A stretch of DNA of 5,330 bases from Pseudomonadota bacterium (GTDB taxonomy: Bacteria > Pseudomonadota > Alphaproteobacteria > Rhizobiales > Xanthobacteraceae), in contig JAEXXW010000044.1 in the NCBI GenBank assembly GCA_023405565.1, positions 1-5,330 on the forward strand, in the 5' to 3' direction. Position numbers and translations under genes: made by a program. Shown piece after piece: positions 1-5,330 of this stretch; the first letter of the stretch is position 1, and the number at the start of each line of letters is the position of its first letter. The notes beneath the pieces were generated by a model that was not told the origin of the DNA, searched no databases, and was given only the letters and a program-made list of their open reading frames with translations.

Positions 1-843
1 GCCCTGCACCATACGCTTGATGATGCCGGTGCATCCGGGCGTTGGGCAAGCTGCGCCTTCGCGATCGTAGACACGGAACGAATGCTGGAAATAGCCGAGT
101 TCGCCGTCCGTGCGGCGATGATCGCGAAGCGATGATCCGCCGGCTACGATCGCTTCGTTCAGTACATCACGGATGGCGACAACCAGCGCGACCGCACGAT
201 CGTTCGGCTCGCCCTTGCGTCCCGCAATCGTCGAGGACTTGCGCTTTGGCGAGAGATGCGAGCGGTGCAACGCTTCGCAGACATAAATATTGCCGAGGCC
301 GGCAACGATGCGCTGATCGAGAAGCGCAGCCTTGAGATTAGTCTTCTTGCCCTCGCAGGCCTTCGCCAGCATGGCTGCATCGAAGGCATTGCCCAACGGC
401 TCCGGCCCGAGCGATCGCAGCAGCGGCTCGTTCTCAAGCTCAGTCCGCGGCACGATCTTCATCGAACCGAAGCGGCGCGGATCGTTGAAGGTCGCAATGC
501 CTCCATTCGACATGTGAAAGACCACATGATCATGGGCGGCGAGCTTGGAACGCTCATGGTGGAAATCACCCGGCATCGCCTCCTCGCCCGAGGCCAACAC
601 ACGAAACGAGCCGGACATGCCCAGATGCATGACCAGCACGTCGCCTGACGACAGGTCAGCGAGGATGTATTTCGCCCGGCGGCCAAGACCGGTGACGATT
701 TTCCCTTCCAGCCGGGCAACGAAATCCTTCTGCAATGGCCAGCGCAGATCGCCGCGCCGCGCCTCCACCTTCGTGAAGCGCGCGCCTTCCATGACCGGGA
801 CGAGGCCACGGCGGACGGTTTCGACTTCGGGTAATTCAGGCAT
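1..843 (-). CDS. mutM: Formamidopyrimidine-DNA glycosylase / AP lyase (MutM, Fpg), C-terminus cut off
   Basis: Base-excision repair enzyme that removes 8-oxoguanine and formamidopyrimidines from DNA and then cuts the abasic site by beta,delta-elimination. The reading frame is open for 281 codons from the ATG at 843 to the window edge. It begins [10 protein letters not shown], so the catalytic Pro2 and Glu3 are present. Further family hallmarks are the lysine in RRAKYI (Lys58), MHLGMSG (72-78), DPRRFG (121-126, the lesion-loop arginine region), and the helix-two-turn-helix segment ending in GLGNIY (182-187). The C-terminal zinc finger starts with Cys266 and Cys271 (C-x4-C, a spacing I recall from alphaproteobacterial members). 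The second cysteine pair and about a dozen residues lie outside the window, so this is an edge truncation, not a broken gene. No good Shine-Dalgarno precedes the ATG. The VOC gene ends 7 bases upstream, so the two are probably co-transcribed. Identification is very secure. Confidence 0.97.
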   Translation of the reverse strand, partial: MPELPEVETVRRGLVPVMEGARFTKVEARRGDLRWPLQKDFVARLEGKIVTGLGRRAKYILADLSSGDVLVMHLGMSGSFRVLASGEEAMPGDFHHERSKLAAHDHVVFHMSNGGIATFNDPRRFGSMKIVPRTELENEPLLRSLGPEPLGNAFDAAMLAKACEGKKTNLKAALLDQRIVAGLGNIYVCEALHRSHLSPKRKSSTIAGRKGEPNDRAVALVVAIRDVLNEAIVAGGSSLRDHRRTDGELGYFQHSFRVYDREGAACPTPGCTGIIKRMVQG

Positions 844-850
844 CGTCGCG

Positions 851-1231
851 TCAGTCTTTCGAGGCCGGCATTTCGCCGAACCGGATGCGATTGCCGAACG
901 GGTCCGTGACCGTCATCTCGGCTTCCGCCCAGTCGCGGCTTTCGACACCGGGGCGAAGATAGGGATAGTTCTTGGCACTGATCTCGCGGTGGTAGTCGCG
1001 CACACCGCGCATACGGACATAAGCCGTCGAGCCGGGCGTGGCATCCCCATGATGTTCGCTGAGATGCAGCACTAGCGGCCCGCGCGAGACCTGCATATAA
1101 ACCGGCGCAACATCCTCAAACCGGTGCTCCCAGTCGAGCGCAAAGCCGAGGAAATCGAGATAGAATTCCCGGGCCTTCTCAACCGAGAAGATACGAAAGA
1201 TCGGAACGGCGGGGCTGAATGTGACGGTCAC
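851..1231 (-). CDS. Glyoxalase/bleomycin-resistance (VOC) superfamily protein, substrate unknown
   Basis: A 126-residue single-domain protein of the vicinal-oxygen-chelate fold. The N-terminal half has the typical first module, PVFxIF-like strand then helix: [20 protein letters not shown] (10-29). A central [10 protein letters not shown] (54-63) and a C-terminal [15 protein letters not shown] (106-120) are hallmark strands of this superfamily. It resembles proteins annotated as 'glyoxalase superfamily protein' or bleomycin-resistance-like. Members may be metal enzymes or metal-free drug-binding proteins. His56 and Glu120 lie in strands that often carry metal ligands, but a full ligand set cannot be assigned by eye, so no reaction is claimed. 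The start is GTG at 1231; an in-frame TAA lies 28-30 bases upstream and the only other candidate start between them is CTG. There is no Shine-Dalgarno at usable spacing (an AGGA sits about 22 bases away). It ends 7 bases before mutM and is divergent from ubiE. Family confident, function open. Confidence 0.88.
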   Translation of the reverse strand: MTVTFSPAVPIFRIFSVEKAREFYLDFLGFALDWEHRFEDVAPVYMQVSRGPLVLHLSEHHGDATPGSTAYVRMRGVRDYHREISAKNYPYLRPGVESRDWAEAEMTVTDPFGNRIRFGEMPASKD

Positions 1232-1273
1232 GGCCGGATACCGGGCTGGCAGGTCCTGTTAACGAGAGCGGAG

Positions 1274-1305
1274 AGGCTTTGTAGCCTGCGTCACCCGGCT
1301 AGGCT
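1274..1305. other. Small competing inverted repeats in the divergent intergenic region
   Basis: AGGCT (1274-1278) and AGCCT (1283-1287) form a perfect 5-bp stem with a TTGT loop. A second AGGCT at 1301-1305 could pair with the same AGCCT instead. This sits in the only intergenic space between the minus-strand VOC gene and ubiE. It could affect transcription or the ubiE leader, or be chance: the stems are short and no regulator is recognised. I see no convincing sigma-70-type promoter for either direction here. Confidence 0.25.
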
Positions 1306-1319
1306 ATCGTCCCGCGCAC

Positions 1320-1323
1320 AGGA
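1320..1323 (+). promoter_or_regulatory. Ribosome binding site of ubiE
   Basis: AGGA followed by a short A-rich spacer lies 6 bases before the ATG at 1330. This is the clearest Shine-Dalgarno in the window and fixes the ubiE start; the other genes have weak sites or none. Confidence 0.7.
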
Positions 1324-1329
1324 AAAACC

Positions 1330-2094
1330 ATGAGCGAACAGACGACCAACGAGACGGATTTCGGCTTCCGGCGGATCAGGCTGGAGGAGAAACAGGAGCT
1401 GGTGGACAGCGTTTTCCACTCGGTCGCGCGCCGTTATGACCTGATGAACGACCTGATGTCGGCTGGCCTGCACCGGGCCTGGAAGAGCGCGCTGGTCACG
1501 GCGATCAACCCGCCCAGGAACGACCGCGATTTCCGGCTGCTCGATGTCGCGGGCGGCACCGGCGATATCGCCTTCCGGGTGATCGAGGCCGGTGGCGGCG
1601 GCACCCATGCGACCATTCTCGACATCAACAGCGGCATGCTGGAAGTCGGGCGCGAGCGCGCGGAAAAGCGCGGCCTGGATTATGCCCTGACCTTCGTCGA
1701 AGCGAATGCCGAAAAGCTGCCGCTGCCGGACCTCTCATTCGACGCCTACAGCATCGCCTTCGGCATCCGCAATGTCCCGCGCATCGATGCGGCCTTGCGT
1801 GAGGCCTATCGCGTGCTGAAGCCGGGCGGGCATTTTCTGTGTCTGGAATTTTCCTCGGTCGAGGTGCCAGGCCTCGACGCGATCTATGACTTCTATTCCT
1901 TCAACGCGATTCCGGCGATCGGCCGCGTGGTGACGGGCGATGCCGAATCCTATCGATATCTGGTGGAATCGATCCGCAAGTTTCCGAAGCCGGAAGTCTT
2001 CGCATCGATGATGCGGGATGCCGGCTTTGCACACGTCTCCTATACGAAGATGACCGGCGGTATCGTTGCCCTGCATTCGGGTTGGCGTCTGTGA
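1330..2094 (+). CDS. ubiE: Ubiquinone/menaquinone biosynthesis C-methyltransferase UbiE
   Basis: S-adenosylmethionine-dependent C-methyltransferase that methylates the benzoquinol ring (2-polyprenyl-6-methoxy-1,4-benzoquinol) in ubiquinone synthesis; in organisms with menaquinone it also methylates demethylmenaquinol. The 254-residue product is the usual family length. Both UbiE/COQ5 signature patterns are visible: [16 protein letters not shown] at 36-51 and [15 protein letters not shown] at 161-175. The SAM-binding motif I is [13 protein letters not shown] (70-82), and the acidic residue ending the second strand is Asp98 in ILDINSGML. The C-terminus [12 protein letters not shown] is typical of alphaproteobacterial UbiE. 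The ATG start is supported by AGGA six bases upstream and by the conserved FGFRRI N-terminal segment. The gene is followed after 43 bases by ubiB on the same strand, so the pair is probably one transcript. Whether it serves ubiquinone only cannot be told from this window, though an alphaproteobacterium would normally rely on ubiquinone. Confidence 0.97.
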   Translation: MSEQTTNETDFGFRRIRLEEKQELVDSVFHSVARRYDLMNDLMSAGLHRAWKSALVTAINPPRNDRDFRLLDVAGGTGDIAFRVIEAGGGGTHATILDINSGMLEVGRERAEKRGLDYALTFVEANAEKLPLPDLSFDAYSIAFGIRNVPRIDAALREAYRVLKPGGHFLCLEFSSVEVPGLDAIYDFYSFNAIPAIGRVVTGDAESYRYLVESIRKFPKPEVFASMMRDAGFAHVSYTKMTGGIVALHSGWRL

Positions 2095-2137
2095 GCTGCG
2101 CCACCACCCCTTGCAACAACCTCTCGCGAATTGACAC

Positions 2138-3709
2138 GTGATCTCCGCTCTCACCTATTCGTTTCGACTGCTGCGCGCGAATTATGTGTTCGCACGCGAA
2201 GGCGTGTTCAGCCAGGTCGATCCGACCTTGCTGCCCATTCCGGCGCGCGTGGGCCTGCGCCTTGCCCGACTGATTGAGCGGCCCAGCAAGGCCAGTGAGG
2301 CGGGCAAGATCGCCGCAGCCCTCACCCGCCTGGGTCCGACCTATGTGAAGCTCGGCCAGTTTCTGGCAACGCGCCCCGACGTCGTCGGCGTGACGGTCGC
2401 GCAGGAACTGGAAAGCCTGCAGGACCGGATGCCACCGTTTCCGCAGGCCGAAGCGATCGCCACCATCGAGCGCGCCTTCGGCAAGCCGCTGAAGGACGTC
2501 TTCGCGTCGCTCGGCCCCGCCGTCGCCGCCGCATCGATTGCCCAAGTGCATCGCGCCGAAGTGCAGACCGATGACGGCCTGAAGCAGGTGGCGGTGAAGG
2601 TTCTGCGTCCCGGCGTCGAGCGGCGCTTCAGGATCGATCAGGACGCCTTTGCGTTTGCCGCGCGCACCGCTGAATCCTTTTCCGCCGAAGCGCGCCGCCT
2701 GCGTCTCGTTGAGACCGCGGCGACCATGCGCCGCTCGGTCGCGCTGGAAATGGACTTACGGCTTGAAGCCGCCGCCTTGTCCGAAATGGCGGAGAACACG
2801 AAGGACGATCCGGATTTCCGCGTGCCCACCGTCGACTGGGATCGCACGGCGAAAGAAGTACTTACACTCGAATGGATCGATGGCACGCTTCTGTCCAACC
2901 GCGCCGCGCTCGAAGCGGAAGGATACGATCTCAAGCAACTCGCCCGCGCGGTGATCCAGAGCTTCCTGCGTCATGCGCTGCGCGATGGCTTCTTCCATGC
3001 CGACATGCATCCCGGCAATCTGTTCGTCGATCGCGACAGCCGGATCGTCGCCGTCGACTTCGGCATCATGGGGCGGCTCGGGCCGAAGGAACGCCGCTTC
3101 CTCGCCGAAATTCTCTACGGCTTCATCACCCGCAATTATCGCCGCACCGCCGAGGTGCATTTCGAGGCCGGCTATGTCCCCTCGCATCACTCGGTCGATG
3201 ATTTCGCACAGGCGATCCGCGCCATCGGCGAGCCAATCCACAAGCGCTCCGCCGACGAAATCTCGATGGCCAAGCTGCTGATGCTGCTGTTCGAGGTCAC
3301 CGGCCTGTTCGACATGCGTACACGACCCGAATTGCTGCTGCTGCAGAAGACCATGGTGGTGGTCGAGGGCGTCGCGCGCTCACTCGATCCCAAGCTCGAC
3401 ATGTGGACCACCGCCGAACCCGTGGTGCGCGAATGGATCGAACGGCATCTTGGTCCCATCGGCCTGGTATCCGGCGCCGTTGAAGGCACGGTGGAAATCG
3501 GCCGCTTCATGGGCCAGGTGCCGGGGCTGCTCTCGCGCGGCGCGGTACTGATCGAGCAGCTGGATGCGGCCACGCGCAACGGCCTCGTGCTGGCGCCGGA
3601 AACGGTGGCCGATATCGGCCGCGCCGAAGCCCGCCGCAACCGCTGGACCGCCATCGCGCTCTGGGTAATCGCCGCGCTGCTGATTTATATCGTCTGGCTG
3701 ATTAAATAG
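2138..3709 (+). CDS. ubiB: UbiB, atypical protein-kinase-like (ABC1/ADCK/COQ8) ATPase for ubiquinone biosynthesis
   Basis: Member of the UbiB/COQ8 family, needed for ubiquinone production; the family acts as an ATPase supporting the Coq/Ubi complex or lipid access. Older annotation as '2-polyprenylphenol 6-hydroxylase' reflects mutant phenotypes, not chemistry. The 523-residue protein shows the family set in order: the KxGQ motif KLGQFLATRPD (71-81), the alanine-rich loop AAAS (130-133) replacing the usual kinase glycine-rich loop, the ATP lysine in VAVKV (Lys154), the ExD pair in LEMDLRLEA (Glu204, Asp206), the catalytic-loop HADMHPGN (287-294), and the metal-binding DFG (307-309). One clear hydrophobic helix, about 504-521, ends the protein and should anchor it in the inner membrane. 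The start is GTG at 2138: an in-frame TGA lies at 2132, so nothing further upstream is possible, and the N-terminus FRLLRANYVFAREGVF matches the family. No Shine-Dalgarno is evident. The next in-frame candidate is GTG at 2186, which would lose the conserved N-terminal helix. Confidence 0.96.
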   Translation: MISALTYSFRLLRANYVFAREGVFSQVDPTLLPIPARVGLRLARLIERPSKASEAGKIAAALTRLGPTYVKLGQFLATRPDVVGVTVAQELESLQDRMPPFPQAEAIATIERAFGKPLKDVFASLGPAVAAASIAQVHRAEVQTDDGLKQVAVKVLRPGVERRFRIDQDAFAFAARTAESFSAEARRLRLVETAATMRRSVALEMDLRLEAAALSEMAENTKDDPDFRVPTVDWDRTAKEVLTLEWIDGTLLSNRAALEAEGYDLKQLARAVIQSFLRHALRDGFFHADMHPGNLFVDRDSRIVAVDFGIMGRLGPKERRFLAEILYGFITRNYRRTAEVHFEAGYVPSHHSVDDFAQAIRAIGEPIHKRSADEISMAKLLMLLFEVTGLFDMRTRPELLLLQKTMVVVEGVARSLDPKLDMWTTAEPVVREWIERHLGPIGLVSGAVEGTVEIGRFMGQVPGLLSRGAVLIEQLDAATRNGLVLAPETVADIGRAEARRNRWTAIALWVIAALLIYIVWLIK

Positions 3710-3745
3710 GCTCGTTCTTTAACGATAGGCAGTCGAGCGCTTCGT

Positions 3746-3774
3746 TTCGACCAGGGACGCACGATATGCTATTC
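3746..3774 (+). promoter_or_regulatory. Possible promoter for coaBC-dut (weak)
   Basis: TTCGAC (3746-3751), 17 bases, then CTATTC (3769-3774) matches the alphaproteobacterial housekeeping pattern CTTGAC-N17-CTATAT at four of six positions in each box. It lies in the 88-bp gap between ubiB and coaBC, which is longer than the other plus-strand junctions, and would give a short leader of about 17 bases before the ATG at 3798. Matches this weak occur by chance, so this is a candidate only. Confidence 0.25.
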
Positions 3775-3797
3775 ATTGTGCATTGGCTTAGTATCTC

Positions 3798-5015
3798 ATG
3801 ACCGGCAAGCGCATCCTTCTCATCATCGGCGGCGGTATCGCGGCCTATAAATCGCTCGACCTGATCCGCCGCCTGCGTGAGCGCGGTGCGCATGTGCGCT
3901 GCATTCTCACAAAGGCCGCTCATGAATTCGTGACGCCGCTGTCGGTCGGCGCGCTGGCCAGTGAAAAGGCCTTCACCGACCTGTTCGATCCGCAAAGCGA
4001 ATTCGATGTCGGGCATATCCGCCTCGCGCGCGATACCGATCTGATTGCCGTTGCGCCGGCGACGGCTGACCTGATTGCCAAGATGGCCAATGGTCATGCT
4101 GACGATCTGGCGTCCGCCGTACTGCTGGCGACCGACAAACCAATCCTGCTGGCACCGGCGATGAACCCGATGATGTGGCGTCATCCGGCAACGCGACGCA
4201 ATGTCGTGCGTGTCGTCGCCGATGGCACACAACTAATCGGCCCGAATGACGGCGAGATGGCCGAAAGCGGCGAGGCCGGCACCGGCCGCATGGCCGAACC
4301 GCTAGAAATTGTCGATGCGGCACAACGCATTCTTTCATCAAGCAGCACCGACAAACCGCTCGCGGGAAAGCGCGTGCTCATCACCTCCGGTCCGACGCAT
4401 GAGCCGATCGACCCTGTGCGCTACATCGCCAATCGCTCATCCGGGAAACAGGGCCATGCGATTGCCGCAGCGGCGGCGGCCGCGGGCGCCGAGGTCATTC
4501 TTGTTTCCGGCCCGGTGAATGTGCCCGATCCGGCGCGAGTGTCGCCCGTCCGTGTGACAACGGCGCAGGAGATGCTCGCGGCCGTACAGAAAGCATTGCC
4601 GGTCGATGCCGCGATTTTCGCCGCCGCAGTGGCGGACTGGGGCGTCGCCAATGCACAGACACAGAAGATCAAGAAAAACAAATCCGGAGCGCCTTCGTTC
4701 ACGCTGACGGAAAATCCCGACATCCTGGCCACGGTCGCAAAGTTGAAAAGCGGCCGGCCCCAGCTCGTCATCGGCTTCGCTGCCGAAACCGAACATGTCC
4801 TCGACCACGCGAAAACAAAACTGAAGACAAAGGGCTGCGACTGGATCGTTGCCAATGACGTGTCGCCGCAAACCGGTATCATGGGTGGCGATCGCAATAC
4901 CGTGCATCTGGTAACGGCTGACGGTGTCGAATCGTGGCCTTCCCAATCCAAGGACGACGTGGCGCGGACGCTGATCGCGCGCGTCGCGCAAGCATTGAAC
5001 GGATCTCATCAGTGA
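3798..5015 (+). CDS. coaBC: Bifunctional phosphopantothenoylcysteine decarboxylase / phosphopantothenate-cysteine ligase (CoaBC, Dfp)
   Basis: Two steps of coenzyme A synthesis in the cytosol: the CoaB domain joins 4'-phosphopantothenate to cysteine using CTP, and the FMN-dependent CoaC domain decarboxylates the product to 4'-phosphopantetheine. The 405-residue length is normal. CoaC (about 1-180): FMN-binding GGGIAAYK (11-18), active-site histidine in VGHIRLAR (His73), [14 protein letters not shown] (86-99), and PAMNPMMW (120-127) with Asn123. The substrate flap at 152-165 reads [14 protein letters not shown] and lacks the cysteine found in the E. coli enzyme (Cys158). CoaB (about 188-405): [20 protein letters not shown] (196-215) followed by GKQG, with Asn212 matching E. 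coli Asn210, AAAVADW (275-281), the KIKK lysine cluster (290-293), TENPDIL (304-310), GFAAET (326-331) and ANDVS (352-356). The ATG at 3798 fits the conserved start; TTG at 3783 leads into a stop. No Shine-Dalgarno is seen. The stop overlaps the dut start. Confidence 0.97.
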   Translation: MTGKRILLIIGGGIAAYKSLDLIRRLRERGAHVRCILTKAAHEFVTPLSVGALASEKAFTDLFDPQSEFDVGHIRLARDTDLIAVAPATADLIAKMANGHADDLASAVLLATDKPILLAPAMNPMMWRHPATRRNVVRVVADGTQLIGPNDGEMAESGEAGTGRMAEPLEIVDAAQRILSSSSTDKPLAGKRVLITSGPTHEPIDPVRYIANRSSGKQGHAIAAAAAAAGAEVILVSGPVNVPDPARVSPVRVTTAQEMLAAVQKALPVDAAIFAAAVADWGVANAQTQKIKKNKSGAPSFTLTENPDILATVAKLKSGRPQLVIGFAAETEHVLDHAKTKLKTKGCDWIVANDVSPQTGIMGGDRNTVHLVTADGVESWPSQSKDDVARTLIARVAQALNGSHQ

Positions 5016-5330
5016 CCGGCCTGGAATTACAAATCGTGCAACTCCCGCACGGCAGAGGCTTGCCGTTGCCCGCTTATCAGACTGCCAGGGCTGCCGGCAT
5101 GGACCTCATCGCCGCAGTGCCCGACGACAATCCCGTCATGATTGCCCCTGGCCGCCATGTCATGGTGCCGACCGGCATTGTCATAGCCCTGCCCGAGGGC
5201 ACGGAGGGACAGGTTCGCCCGCGGTCCGGGCTCGCAGCCAAGAACGGAGTTACGGTGCTTAACTCTCCCGGCACGATTGATTCTGATTATCGGGGCGAAG
5301 TGAATGTGCTGCTCATAAACCATGGCACCG
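5012..5330 (+). CDS. dut: Deoxyuridine 5'-triphosphate nucleotidohydrolase (dUTPase), C-terminus cut off
   Basis: Homotrimeric dUTPase that splits dUTP into dUMP and pyrophosphate with magnesium, keeping uracil out of DNA and feeding thymidylate synthesis. The first 106 codons are in the window. Motif I is AGMDLIA (28-34), motif [14 protein letters not shown] (69-80) with the catalytic-site arginine and serine, and motif [17 protein letters not shown] (84-97) with the catalytic Asp90 and the uracil-stacking Tyr93. Motifs IV and V, roughly the last 45 residues of a protein of about 150, lie beyond the right edge. The start is GTG at 5012, sharing GTGA with the coaBC stop; the first in-frame ATG (codon 30) is inside motif I and too late. 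A weak GGA at 5001-5003 lies 8 bases upstream. The overlap suggests translational coupling to coaBC, a gene pair also adjacent in E. coli. Confidence 0.96.
   Translation, partial: MTGLELQIVQLPHGRGLPLPAYQTARAAGMDLIAAVPDDNPVMIAPGRHVMVPTGIVIALPEGTEGQVRPRSGLAAKNGVTVLNSPGTIDSDYRGEVNVLLINHGT

Noticed and set aside
1..60. mutM as a truncated pseudogene
   Set aside because: The frame remains open to the window edge with all motifs intact and only about a dozen residues missing, so the cut is due to the window boundary.
256..648. A 130-codon open frame on the plus strand
   Set aside because: It lies antisense within mutM, whose full motif set is intact on the other strand; the translation shows no recognisable domain.
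545..1075. A 176-codon open frame on the plus strand across the mutM/VOC junction
   Set aside because: It is antisense to two well-supported genes, arginine- and serine-rich in the way of GC-rich shadow frames, and matches no family I know.
2131..2161. TTGACA (2131-2136) as a -35 box of an internal ubiB promoter
   Set aside because: The nearest -10-like sequence, TATTCG, is 19 bases away and matches poorly; a transcript from it would start inside ubiB and lose the conserved N-terminus.
1901..2551. A 216-codon open frame on the minus strand
   Set aside because: Antisense to the ends of ubiE and ubiB; composition is that of a shadow frame in GC-rich DNA.
3710..3738. GCTCG (3710-3714) and CGAGC (3734-3738) after ubiB as a terminator
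   Set aside because: The stem is 5 bp with a 19-base loop and no T-run follows, so it does not look like an intrinsic terminator.
3702..4232. A 176-codon open frame on the minus strand
   Set aside because: Antisense to the first third of coaBC, with no domain or upstream signals.
4460..4488. Alanine-codon-rich tract in coaBC as a possible repeat
   Set aside because: An alanine-rich helix after the SSGK segment is a normal part of the CoaB nucleotide-binding fold, also present in E. coli CoaBC.
4421..5009. Two overlapping minus-strand open frames of 176 and 190 codons
   Set aside because: Both are antisense to the CoaB domain, which is fully conserved on the plus strand.

Overview
The window is a compact, GC-rich (roughly 60% or a little more by eye) stretch of chromosomal housekeeping DNA. 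The gene order (mutM divergent from ubiE, then ubiB, coaBC and dut) and the protein sequences point to an alphaproteobacterium, most likely of the order Hyphomicrobiales (Rhodopseudomonas/Bradyrhizobium-like). That placement comes from remembered family sequences and gene order, not from a search. I see no tRNA, rRNA, insertion sequence, CRISPR array, phage gene or attachment site.

Layout: on the minus strand, positions 1-843 encode MutM (Fpg), cut off at the window's left edge just before the last zinc-finger cysteines. Seven bases upstream of it lies a small single-domain glyoxalase/bleomycin-resistance (VOC) protein gene, 851-1231. A 98-bp divergent intergenic region (1232-1329) carries the ubiE ribosome binding site and a small set of competing inverted repeats. 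On the plus strand come ubiE (1330-2094), ubiB (2138-3709), an 88-bp gap with a weak promoter candidate, coaBC (3798-5015), and dut (5012 to beyond the right edge), whose GTG start overlaps the coaBC stop.

How the genes work together: UbiE methylates the quinone head group and UbiB is the atypical kinase/ATPase needed for ubiquinone synthesis, so ubiE-ubiB is a ubiquinone pair. CoaBC makes 4'-phosphopantetheine from 4'-phosphopantothenate, cysteine and CTP. Dut removes dUTP and supplies dUMP for thymidylate synthesis. MutM removes oxidised purines from DNA, so mutM and dut both limit damaged or wrong bases in DNA, from opposite ends of the cluster. The linkage mutM...coaBC-dut is also found in E. 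coli (mutM-rpmG-rpmB-radC-dfp-dut); here ubiE-ubiB and the VOC gene occupy the middle.

I did not find a convincing previously undescribed system. The points most worth a second look are the VOC gene placed directly in front of mutM, the absence in CoaBC of the cysteine that E. coli CoaBC uses for decarboxylation, and the repeated use of GTG starts without a clear Shine-Dalgarno sequence.
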